From the NCBI RefSeq assembly GCF_900240975.1, contig NZ_LT968776.1, forward strand, positions 3,407,092-3,471,091: DNA of 64,000 nucleotides. The letters are read 5' to 3'. The notes below the pieces were generated by a model. It made no database searches and was not told the DNA's origin. It was given only the letters and a program-made list of their open reading frames with translations. Each line of letters begins with the position of its first letter. The stretch's first letter is position 1. Below are positions 57,319-64,000 of the stretch, in pieces. This stretch comes from Mycobacterium sp. 4858 (GTDB lineage Bacteria > Actinomycetota > Actinomycetes > Mycobacteriales > Mycobacteriaceae). Both the position numbers and the translations under genes were made by a program.

Positions 57319-57923
57319 CGCTTCTCCATTCCCTTGACAATCGTTGTCACGTAACGGCTTAACTGCGCCGGGTCGGGTGTTCCGGTGGCCAGCAGGGCGA
57401 ACAGCCCGGTCAGGAAGAACGTCGCGAGTTCCGCGGCGTCAATCTCCGTGCGGGCCTGCCCCGCGGATTGCGCCCGGGCGATCACGCCCACCAGAAATCC
57501 CGCGAGCGGGTGTTGCGCCAGCTCGTCCTCGACCGGACGCGACGACGAGAAGTGCAGACCGAGCATGTCGCGGAAAACCGCTGCACCCAAACGACTTTCG
57601 GCGGCCAGCACGTGAGCGACGAGCTTCGACAATACCGATGCAAGATCACCCTTGGCGTCGCCGAGTTCGCTGATGATCCGGGTTTCCTCGTTGCGCTCCA
57701 ACTCGGCGAGAACGTGCTCCTTGGTGGGGAAGTGGAAGTAGAACGTTCCGCGCACCACGCCGGCCGCGGCGGCGATCGCGCTCACGTCGGCGGCGGCCAG
57801 CCCCCTCCGCGCGAATTCGGTCAACGCGGCGTCGAACAGGCGCGCCCGGGTTTCCAGCCGGCGCGCCTCCCGTGCGCCAACGGCCGATGCCTCGGCCACC
57901 GCTGGGGCGTGCGACGACTCCAT
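57315..57923 (-). CDS. TetR-family regulator of the ferritin-like gene
   Basis: This 202-residue protein has an N-terminal TetR helix-turn-helix (about residues 20-65: TRARLFDAALTEFARRGLAAADVSAIAAAAGVVRGTFYFHFPTKEHVLAELE). A helical ligand domain follows. The ATG at 57923 is preferred; a longer frame would read through the operator. Its stop overlaps the ferritin-like gene (ATGA). Two 12-base palindromes directly upstream are a natural autoregulatory operator. The ligand is unknown. Confidence 0.88.
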   Translation of the reverse strand: MESSHAPAVAEASAVGAREARRLETRARLFDAALTEFARRGLAAADVSAIAAAAGVVRGTFYFHFPTKEHVLAELERNEETRIISELGDAKGDLASVLSKLVAHVLAAESRLGAAVFRDMLGLHFSSSRPVEDELAQHPLAGFLVGVIARAQSAGQARTEIDAAELATFFLTGLFALLATGTPDPAQLSRYVTTIVKGMEKR

Positions 57924-57937
57924 GGACGGACGGTACC

Positions 57938-57980
57938 GCCATTCGCTGACGATCGTCAATGACGGCCGTCAGCGAATGGC
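57938..57980. promoter_or_regulatory. Tandem palindromic operator upstream of TetR gene
   Basis: Two perfect 12-base palindromes, TGACGATCGTCA (57947-57958) and TGACGGCCGTCA (57960-57971), lie 13 bases apart centre to centre. They are enclosed in a larger inverted repeat with perfect 14-base arms (57938-57951 and 57967-57980). It sits 15 bases upstream of the TetR start. Shared motif TGACGNNCGTCA suggests two TetR dimers bind side by side. Confidence 0.7.
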
Positions 57981-57989
57981 ACCGCCCGT

Positions 57990-58538
57990 TCACCCACGTG
58001 TGAAGCCCGGAGCCAGGAACCGCTCCAAGACTCTTCGTTCGACGCGACTGTTCGCGAGCGGCCAGTAAGCCAGGGACAACACCACGCGCACGATCCACTG
58101 CGCCGCCTCCGGGTCGTCGGCGATTCCCGTGAGCTCGGCGGCGAGGTGACTGAGCACCGGGGACGAATGCAACTCGCCAAGATCCGGGGAACTGCCCGGA
58201 CTGAGCATCAGCCGCCGCAGCGGGTCCGTCCTGATCTGTTCGAGTGCGACGGTGACGGCGGTGATGACGCGGTCGGGGCCGCTCAGCCCATCCACGGCAC
58301 GCCGAACCGTCTCGATGATCCCGGCCGACAGGCGGATCAGCACCGCGTCTCGGATCTGGGCCTTGCCGCCCGCGTAGCGATAGATGGTGGCTCTTGAGCA
58401 GTGCACCCGCGCCGCCAGGGAGTCGATGTCGAACGCATCCAGCCCCTCGCGTAGCACGAGATCGGTCGCGGCAGCGTAGATACGATCCGCCGCGGCGGCC
58501 CGACGATCGCCACCGAGGACCCAGTCATGGCCGGCCAT
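57990..58538 (-). CDS. TetR-family regulator divergent from a cytochrome P450
   Basis: This 182-residue protein has a TetR HTH (about residues 14-60: AAADRIYAAATDLVLREGLDAFDIDSLAARVHCSRATIYRYAGGKAQIRDAVL) and a mycobacterial-type C-terminal ligand domain. The ATG at 58538 is chosen because GGGAGGG lies 8 bases upstream; an in-frame ATG at 58571 is weaker. It is divergent from the P450 gene with 190 bases between, containing overlapping inverted repeats, so it probably controls the P450. Confidence 0.88.
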   Translation of the reverse strand: MAGHDWVLGGDRRAAAADRIYAAATDLVLREGLDAFDIDSLAARVHCSRATIYRYAGGKAQIRDAVLIRLSAGIIETVRRAVDGLSGPDRVITAVTVALEQIRTDPLRRLMLSPGSSPDLGELHSSPVLSHLAAELTGIADDPEAAQWIVRVVLSLAYWPLANSRVERRVLERFLAPGFTRG

Positions 58539-58575
58539 GGGCGTTTCCCTCCCCTGAGTAGTCGGGTCCATGCGT

Positions 58576-58598
58576 TCTCACATCTGAGACGAGCTCAG
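58576..58598. promoter_or_regulatory. Overlapping inverted repeats between TetR and P450 genes
   Basis: TCTCA-N4-TGAGA (58576-58589) overlaps CTGAG-N5-CTCAG (58584-58598), giving three spaced TGAG-type half-sites. The cluster is 38 bases upstream of the TetR start and about 130 bases from the P450 start, a plausible shared operator. Confidence 0.45.
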
Positions 58599-58728
58599 CC
58601 ATATGTTCCAGCATCGGCGCAGCTAGCTCAACGCAGGTGAGACGGCGGACGCGCCAGGATGGCCCTGCGGATTGCAACTTTCGGCATGTCCATTGACGGC
58701 AGATGTCGTGGGAACTCAGCGTTGAGCA

Positions 58729-59949
58729 ATGGATTCGAATGCCGGCGGCCTCGGGCTCGCGCTGTTCGACGAGCGGTTCATCCAAAATCCGCAGTTGCTC
58801 TACGAACAAATGCACCGGGCCGGACACGTCCATCGCATCGGCGAATCCGGCTTCTATGCGGTGAGCAGTTGGGAAGCCGTGAACGAGGTTGTCGCACGCT
58901 GTGCCGACTTCTCGTCCAACCTGACGGCGACGATGATTTATCAGCCCGCCGGCGGCGTCGACGCCTTCCCCATGGGAGAACTCGGCGGTCCCACTCAAGC
59001 GTTGGCGACCGCTGACGAACCGGTCCATTCGGCGCATCGAAAGATGTTGCTCCCACAGCTGGCGGCGAAGCGCATCCGCGCCTTCGAGCCATTCATCGCC
59101 GACACCGCTGCCCGCCTGTGGGATCGCCACGCGCGAGGCGGACGCATCGAATGGATGAGCGCGATGGCCAATCGGCTACCCATGATGATCGTCGGGAGGA
59201 TCATCGGTGTCCCCGACGCCGACATCGACAAGATCATCCAATGGGGTTACTCCGCCACCCAGGTGGTCGAAGGGCTGGTCACCCGAGATCAGCTGGATGC
59301 CGCCGGGGTGGCCGTGATGGAGCTCAGTGGCTACGTCACCGAACAGTTCCGGAACGCGGCAAGCCACCCACAGGACAATCTGCTGGGAGACCTCGCCGTC
59401 GCGTGCGCCTCCGGCGAACTGGACGACTTGGCCGCGCTAGCGATCATGATCACCTTGTTCAGTGCAGGGGGTGAATCGACCGCCTCCTTGATCGGTTCTG
59501 CCGCTTGGGTTTTGGCGACGCGGCCGGACGTCCAGCGGCAGGTGCGCGATCGGCCGGATTTGCTCGGGGCGTTCCTGGAAGAGGTGCTGCGCTACGAACC
59601 GCCTTTCCGGGGCCACTACCGGCACGTCGTCAACGACACCGAACTATGCGGCGCCGAATTACCGTCGGGTTCGCGGCTGCTTCTGTTGTGGGGAGCGGTG
59701 AACAGGGATCCCGCGCACTTCGACGATCCGGAAGAGTTTCGACTCGATCGGCCTGCGGGGAAGGGACACATCAGCTTCGGCAAGGGAATCCACTTCTGCG
59801 TCGGAGCGGCGCTGGCGCGACTGGAGGCGAACATCGTCCTGGGCGAGCTGCTCGCGCGGACGTCGAACATCACGGCCGCCGACGTCGGAAAGTGGCTCCC
59901 CAGTCTCCTGGTGCGGCGCCTCGAACGCCTGGAACTCGCGTACGCGTAA
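58729..59949 (+). CDS. Cytochrome P450
   Basis: This 406-residue soluble P450 has the I-helix oxygen-activation motif FSAGGESTAS near residue 245 (Glu-Ser in place of the usual Asp/Glu-Thr at the acid-alcohol pair). The ExxR motif is in EEVLRYEPPFRGHYR near residue 284. The haem loop FGKGIHFCVGAALARLE near residue 347 carries the axial Cys. Length is typical of bacterial class I enzymes that need ferredoxin; no ferredoxin gene is adjacent. The CYP family cannot be assigned by eye. Confidence 0.93.
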   Translation: MDSNAGGLGLALFDERFIQNPQLLYEQMHRAGHVHRIGESGFYAVSSWEAVNEVVARCADFSSNLTATMIYQPAGGVDAFPMGELGGPTQALATADEPVHSAHRKMLLPQLAAKRIRAFEPFIADTAARLWDRHARGGRIEWMSAMANRLPMMIVGRIIGVPDADIDKIIQWGYSATQVVEGLVTRDQLDAAGVAVMELSGYVTEQFRNAASHPQDNLLGDLAVACASGELDDLAALAIMITLFSAGGESTASLIGSAAWVLATRPDVQRQVRDRPDLLGAFLEEVLRYEPPFRGHYRHVVNDTELCGAELPSGSRLLLLWGAVNRDPAHFDDPEEFRLDRPAGKGHISFGKGIHFCVGAALARLEANIVLGELLARTSNITAADVGKWLPSLLVRRLERLELAYA

Positions 59950-60018
59950 GCGCGATTGCCCGCCACTTGACGCGGGTACTGATCTCTTCGGACCGAGTCA
60001 CGAATCCGAAAGGACCGC

Positions 60019-61164
60019 ATGCCGACGCGCGAGCACACCGCCACCGACGGCCTGTTGCAGGAACTGCTGTGGGCCTACGGGCCGTGCGGCCAGGAAGCCG
60101 ACGTCCGCGCGGTGTGCGCCCGCGAACTGCAACCCGTCGTCGACGACATGTGGACCGACGACGCCGGCAACCTGATCGGGTACATCGCCGCCACGCCCCC
60201 GGGCGACGACGCCGGGCGCGTGCACCGCCACCGGGTGTCCTCGGCGGCCGAGCCCGGCGTCGCGACGCGAGTCATGGCGCACCTGGACGAGCTGTCCATG
60301 CTCGTCAAGCGGGTGGAACCGGATGGCACCCTGCATGTGACCCAGCTGGGCACGATGTATCCCGGCAACTTCGGCCTCGGCCCGGTCGCCGTGCTCGGCG
60401 AGCACGAGACGCTGACCGCGGTGTTGACGCTCGGCTCCGAACACACCACCCAGGAGAGCCAGCGGATCTGGCAGACCAAGCCCGACCAGGGCGACAAGGC
60501 GCTGGACTGGGACCACGTCTACGTCTTCACGGGGCTGAGCACCGACGAATTGGAGGTCGCCGGGGTGCGCCCGGGCACCCGCGTGTGCGTCGACCGCACC
60601 AAGCGGACGCTCGTCGAGTTCGGCGGTTACCTGGGCTGCTACTTCCTCGACGACCGGGCCGCGGCGACCGCCCTGCTGCGCGCCGCACGCCTGTTGCGCG
60701 AGCGCGCCCAACGGCCCGTCGACGACGTGTATCTCGTGTTCACCACCAACGAGGAGATCGGCGGGGTGGGCGGGACGTACGCCAGCGGGTCGCTGCCCGG
60801 CACCCTCACCCTGGCCCTCGAGGTCGGCCCCACCGAGCGCGAGTACGGCACCAGCGTCACCGGCGGCCCCATCGTCGGCTACAGCGACGCGTTGTGCGTC
60901 TACGACAAGGACGTCGCCGACCGGCTGATGGGCATCGCCGCCGACCTTGGGTTGTCCCCGCAGGCGGCGGTGTTGGGCGCCTTCGAATCCGACGCGTCGC
61001 ACTCGAAGGCCAACGGGCTGACACCGCGTGCGGGTCTGCTGTGCGTGCCCACGCTGAGCACGCACGGCTATGAAGTCATCTCGCGCAGCGCCATCGACGA
61101 CATGGCGTCGATCATCGCCGAGTTCGTGCTGCAGCCCGGTGCGCATGCCCGGGACGAAGACTAA
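60019..61164 (+). CDS. M42-type (glutamyl aminopeptidase-like) metallopeptidase
   Basis: This 381-residue protein has the M42/M20-like fold: LLQELLWAYGPCGQEADVRAVC at the start, a first metal ligand in MAHLDELSMLVK (HxDE) near residue 88, and the EE catalytic/metal pair in FTTNEEIGGVGG near residue 243. LALEVGPTERE near residue 272 supplies a metal ligand and SHSKANGL is near the C-terminus. Such cobalt/zinc enzymes form large tetrahedral oligomers that trim peptides. It is encoded 69 bases after the P450 on the same strand, but there is no evidence of a shared pathway. Confidence 0.85.
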   Translation: MPTREHTATDGLLQELLWAYGPCGQEADVRAVCARELQPVVDDMWTDDAGNLIGYIAATPPGDDAGRVHRHRVSSAAEPGVATRVMAHLDELSMLVKRVEPDGTLHVTQLGTMYPGNFGLGPVAVLGEHETLTAVLTLGSEHTTQESQRIWQTKPDQGDKALDWDHVYVFTGLSTDELEVAGVRPGTRVCVDRTKRTLVEFGGYLGCYFLDDRAAATALLRAARLLRERAQRPVDDVYLVFTTNEEIGGVGGTYASGSLPGTLTLALEVGPTEREYGTSVTGGPIVGYSDALCVYDKDVADRLMGIAADLGLSPQAAVLGAFESDASHSKANGLTPRAGLLCVPTLSTHGYEVISRSAIDDMASIIAEFVLQPGAHARDED

Positions 61165-61249
61165 TGCGGCCCCAAAAATTGCCTGAACATTGACTAAGAG
61201 GCGCGTGGCGGCGCCGGGCGCGTCGGAATACCCGTCCTACGGTCGACGG

Positions 61250-61501
61250 ATGAACGTTGACTACTACCTGCAGAAGGTGCCGGTCGAGTCGGTGCGGCCG
61301 GGCTTTTCGCTCGCCATCGGTGAACGCGGTGACTATCGCCTGTTCCGGGTGGAATGCACGCAGATGACACAGCGCAGCGGTCAGCCGGTGATGTTCACGC
61401 TCACCTCCGAGGCCCTCGACGGCGGTGCCCCGTGGGTACTCGAGTGCGAGGCGGGCACGCCGGTGGTCCGGGTGCTCGGCGTGTGCAAGGCGGCTTCCTA
61501 G
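61250..61501 (+). CDS. Small hypothetical protein
   Basis: This 83-residue soluble protein has alternating hydrophobic/polar strands (DYYLQKVPVESVRPGFSLAIGERGDYRLFRVECTQM, VMFTLTSEALDG, WVLECEAGTPVVRVLGV), looking like a small beta-barrel. No family recognised. The ATG at 61250 is chosen over an in-frame ATT-to-ATG stretch 20 codons upstream because the predicted fold begins there. It is convergent with the methyltransferase gene; their ends are 5 bases apart. Confidence 0.6.
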   Translation: MNVDYYLQKVPVESVRPGFSLAIGERGDYRLFRVECTQMTQRSGQPVMFTLTSEALDGGAPWVLECEAGTPVVRVLGVCKAAS

Positions 61502-61506
61502 TCCCG

Positions 61507-62247
61507 TCAGCCCGGCTTTGCCGCGGCAACGAACTGCAGCGCGCGCTGGGTCTGTTGCTCGATGTCGATCAGCCCGGCCGACGAGAACAGGTCGACGAAG
61601 GCGTGCCGGTCGAACATCGAGAGCCCGATGACGCGGGCACCGGCGGTCATCGCGTGCCGGATTCCGGGCAGGTCGGGGACGTAGCTGGTGAGGACCGCGA
61701 TCCGGCCCCCGGGCTTGAGCACCCGCACCATTTCGCGTGCGACGTTGAACGGTTCGGGCATCAGGTACAGCGCGCCGAAGCAGCAGACCGCGTCGAACGT
61801 CGCGTCGGCGAACGGCAACGCGCGGGCGTCGCCGCGCACGTAGCAGGTCCGCGGGGTGCTGTTGTCCAGGACGGCCCGCGTGAGCATCGGCTCGGAGATG
61901 TCGAAGCCGACCGCGAGTCCGCCATCCGGTAGTTGTTCTGCCAGCGAGCCGGTGAAGTTGCCTGGGCCGCAGGCGACGTCGAGCAGTCTGTGCGCGGTGG
62001 ACAGCCGAAGCGTCGACGCCGCGCGCCGCTGCTCGGCGCCCGTGGTGACACCGCTGGCCGCGTAGAACGCGGCCGGGCGCCACAGCCGTTCGTAGACCGT
62101 GGCGACCAGGGGGCTGTTCATGGCGCGCTGCGCGAGCGTCGGGGCCGGCGAGCTCGTCGATTCGCCCAGTACGTCGAGGAATCCGTGCCGCGGCACGGCG
62201 GGCTCGGTCAGCAGACCCCGGGTCAATCCGACTGCGTCCTGGCTCAT
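61507..62247 (-). CDS. Class I SAM-dependent methyltransferase
   Basis: This 246-residue UbiE-like methyltransferase has motif I LLDVACGPGNFTGSLAEQL near residue 88, the acidic end of strand 2 in AVGFDISEPML, motif II-like DARALPFADATFDAVCCFGALYLMPEP, and RVLKPGGRIAVLTSY. The N-terminal 60 residues form a substrate lid (LAQRAMNSPLVATVYERLWRPAAFY), as in mycobacterial lipid or quinone methyltransferases. The ATG at 62247 is used. Substrate unknown. Confidence 0.88.
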   Translation of the reverse strand: MSQDAVGLTRGLLTEPAVPRHGFLDVLGESTSSPAPTLAQRAMNSPLVATVYERLWRPAAFYAASGVTTGAEQRRAASTLRLSTAHRLLDVACGPGNFTGSLAEQLPDGGLAVGFDISEPMLTRAVLDNSTPRTCYVRGDARALPFADATFDAVCCFGALYLMPEPFNVAREMVRVLKPGGRIAVLTSYVPDLPGIRHAMTAGARVIGLSMFDRHAFVDLFSSAGLIDIEQQTQRALQFVAAAKPG

Positions 62248-62692
62248 TTCATCGCTTTCGTTCGGGTGTGCACGTGTTGGGATAACCCGCGGGTGGATCC
62301 CCATTTTTCCGCCGATCCGGCACGATCCGGCTGCCCGGCGGGCGGCCCAGGCCGCCCCTACGGTGTCGACGACCTGTCGTTCGGTCGAGACGTCGAACCA
62401 GAGGCCGCCCACCCGCACCTTGCGCGGCCCAGCGCCGGCCGGGCGCGGTGAACTGCGGTGGGCTCGCTCACCCGCTCATCATGCCTCGCGGCCTCGCGGA
62501 CACCTACGGCCGACGCGCATTCCTTGCCGCGGTTGGAAGCCAGCCCATAACCTGGGCAACATCCGACCGCGGCCAGGGGACTCGGCCTGGCGCGGTAGAC
62601 GACGGCGACGCAGGCGGGCAGGTCATGGCAGAGCGGCGGTCATCGCGACGCGCAGACCCGCGCCGTGAGGGCATGAACGGCGGGCTATCGCG
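62248..62692. other. Intergenic gap with a possible glycosyltransferase remnant
   Basis: This 445-base gap divides the methyltransferase and the cAMP-dependent acetyltransferase genes, which are divergent. On the minus strand, from a GTG at 62416-62418, about 30 codons read KVRVGGLWFDVSTERQVVDT onward. They resemble the start of WecG/TagA/CpsF glycosyltransferases, but the similarity ends quickly. A 10-base palindrome ACCCGCGGGT is at 62285-62294. No complete gene is supported. Confidence 0.35.
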
Positions 62693-63682
62693 GTGGCCTT
62701 GACCGGCGCGCGGGCCGACGAGCTGGCGGCGATGGACATCTTCGAGGGGTGTCCGACCGCCGATCTGGCGCCGCTGGCCGCGTCGCTGCAACCGCTGCGC
62801 GCCGCGCCCGGCCAGGTGCTGATGCAGCAGGGCGAGCAGGCGGTCTCCTTCCTGCTCATCTCCTCGGGAATCGTGGAGATCGCCCATGTCGGCGATGACG
62901 GCGTGGTCATCGTGGAGCACGCCTTTCCCGGGATGCTCATCGGGGAGATCGCCCTGCTGCGGCACATCCCGCGGACCGCTACCGTCACCACCGCCGGCCC
63001 GCTGACCGGGTGGATCGGCGACAACGACGCCTTCGTCCGTATGGTCCACATCCCCGGGGTCATGGAGCGGCTGCTGCGCACGGTGCGCCAGCGTCTCGCC
63101 GCGTTCATCACGCCGATCCCCATTCGTGTCCGCGATGGAACAGACCTGATGCTGCGGCCGGTGCTGCCCGGCGACAGCGAGCGAACCGTGCACGGGCACA
63201 TCCAATTCTCCAGCGAGACGCTGTACCGGCGGTTCATGACACCGCGCCTTCCCACCCCGGCGCTGATGCACTACCTCTCGGAGGTCGACTACGTCGACCA
63301 CTTCGTCTGGGTGGTGATCGACTCAGGGAACCCGGTGGCCGACGCGCGCTACGTGCGCGACGAAGGTGACCGCAACGTCGCCGAGATCGCGTTCACCGTC
63401 GCCGACGCCTATCAGGGGCGCGGGATCGGCACCTTTCTGATCAACGCCCTGTCCATTGCCGCCCGGGTCGCCGGCGTCGAAAGATTCTCGGCCCGAATGC
63501 TTTCCGATAACCTGCCGATGCGGACGATCATGGACCATCACGGCGCGATCTGGCAGCGCGAGGACGTCGGCGTCATCACCACCGTCATCGACGTCCCGCG
63601 CCGGCGTGACCACGGTTTTCGGCGCGACGTGGCCGCCCAGATCGAGCACGTCGCCCGCCAGATGATCGAGGTGGTCGGCTGA
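62693..63682 (+). CDS. cAMP-binding protein lysine acetyltransferase (Rv0998, Pat/KATmt type)
   Basis: This 329-residue protein joins a cyclic-nucleotide-binding domain (about residues 10-140) to a GNAT acetyltransferase domain (about 150-329). The phosphate-binding cassette reads GEIALLRHIPRTATVT near residue 84. The GNAT acetyl-CoA loop is AYQGRGIGTFLINAL near residue 240. In mycobacteria this enzyme acetylates acyl-CoA synthetases and universal stress proteins and is switched on by cAMP. The start is GTG. It marks the return of conserved gene order after the tRNA-Ala island. Confidence 0.94.
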   Translation: MALTGARADELAAMDIFEGCPTADLAPLAASLQPLRAAPGQVLMQQGEQAVSFLLISSGIVEIAHVGDDGVVIVEHAFPGMLIGEIALLRHIPRTATVTTAGPLTGWIGDNDAFVRMVHIPGVMERLLRTVRQRLAAFITPIPIRVRDGTDLMLRPVLPGDSERTVHGHIQFSSETLYRRFMTPRLPTPALMHYLSEVDYVDHFVWVVIDSGNPVADARYVRDEGDRNVAEIAFTVADAYQGRGIGTFLINALSIAARVAGVERFSARMLSDNLPMRTIMDHHGAIWQREDVGVITTVIDVPRRRDHGFRRDVAAQIEHVARQMIEVVG

Positions 63683-63708
63683 CGCCGCACCCGGTGCTAC
63701 GAACGAGC

Positions 63709-64000
63709 ATGCGGCCGTTCCGGTTTGGCGCGGTGACAACTCCCGCGCTGGCGTTGCTGGTGGCCGCGTGCACCCACGCACCGGCGCCCGCCCCGTCGCC
63801 GACGCCCACGAAGGCGCCACCGCCGACGGCGGTCAACCCGGCCAACATCAAGCGGGTGGTTCGCGAGCTGCCGCCCGGTTACGAGGCGACCACGGGCATC
63901 CCGAGCGGGGCGTCCCCGCAAGTGATCTGGAGCCTGGGGCCCAATGCTTCGGACACCAAGGTGCGGCCGCCGCAATGCGGGGCGCTGGCCGACCCCGGCA
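63709..64000 (+). CDS. Lipoprotein, N-terminal part (Rv0999 type), cut by window end
   Basis: The first 97 codons of a secreted lipoprotein are present. A short signal peptide (FGAVTTPALALLVAAC) ends in the lipobox LVAAC with the lipidated Cys at residue 22. A Pro/Ala/Thr-rich linker follows, and then a folded domain starting NPANIKRVVRELPPGYEATTG. The ATG at 63709 lies 27 bases after the acetyltransferase gene, as in M. tuberculosis where Rv0999 follows Rv0998. Function unknown; the C-terminal part is outside the window. Confidence 0.8.
   Translation, partial: MRPFRFGAVTTPALALLVAACTHAPAPAPSPTPTKAPPPTAVNPANIKRVVRELPPGYEATTGIPSGASPQVIWSLGPNASDTKVRPPQCGALADPG

Noticed and set aside
52439..62692. 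Search for a duplicated tRNA-Ala 3-prime end (attR) bounding the island
   Set aside because: No second copy of the T-arm/acceptor sequence was seen by eye; no integrase gene is present either, so a classical integrative element is not supported.
1..64000. CRISPR arrays, rRNA operons and intact insertion sequences
   Set aside because: No regularly spaced repeats, rRNA signatures or complete transposase genes with terminal repeats were found.

Overview
This window is high-GC mycobacterial chromosome, most likely from a slow grower close to the M. avium complex. Ordinary genes have GC-biased third positions and many GTG starts. It also has a PPE gene and F420-type oxidoreductases. Gene order follows the M. 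tuberculosis segment Rv0940c to Rv0999 almost gene by gene. Species assignment is inference; the synteny rests on recognised protein families and order.

Positions 1 to 11,100 hold a partial membrane protein, a SAM methyltransferase divergent from a crotonase, an F420 oxidoreductase (Rv0940c type) with a KstR-like operator, a STAS/anti-sigma kinase fusion, an AurF-type diiron oxygenase coupled to a flavin monooxygenase, cobF, a full-length Fpg/Nei glycosylase, an SDR, pgi and chorismate mutase. Intact cobF plus full-length glycosylase is the arrangement that was lost in the M. tuberculosis complex.

Positions 11,600 to 31,000 hold uvrD1, an M23 peptidase with a small membrane partner, sucCD, a thiolase-like protein, a PPE gene split into a PPE part and an SVP part, a second F420 oxidoreductase with an identical KstR-like operator (Rv0953c type), the 34-kDa antigen-like protein, perM, purN-purH, a MoxR-type ATPase with its VWA partner, and an aldo/keto reductase.

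Positions 31,850 to 41,000 carry a DUF1707 protein and a six-gene overlapping operon (AtuA-like, fadE13, accD2, accA2, fadE12, echA7). The operon looks like a branched-chain/isoprenoid acyl-CoA carboxylation route and has a strong inverted repeat upstream. The csoR-ctpV copper cassette found here in M. tuberculosis is absent.

Positions 41,200 to 52,500 hold rpmF, the mprA-mprB-pepD-moaB2 envelope-stress cluster with two MprA-box-like repeats, mscL, an SAF-domain protein plus the chaperone Ruc under a CIRCE element, a folate cyclo-ligase, galU, the gephyrin-like/GlpR divisome pair flanking rimJ, and tRNA-Ala(CGC).

Positions 52,515 to 62,690 are an accessory island between tRNA-Ala and the Rv0998 homologue. 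It starts with an IS3-family transposase tail. It then holds an orphan membrane protein, a Tpx-like peroxidase, a two-domain VOC protein, a substrate-binding protein whose two lobes are in swapped order, a ferritin-like protein with its TetR regulator, a second TetR divergent from a cytochrome P450, an M42-like peptidase, a small protein and a methyltransferase. Conserved order resumes with the cAMP-binding acetyltransferase and a lipoprotein cut by the window end.
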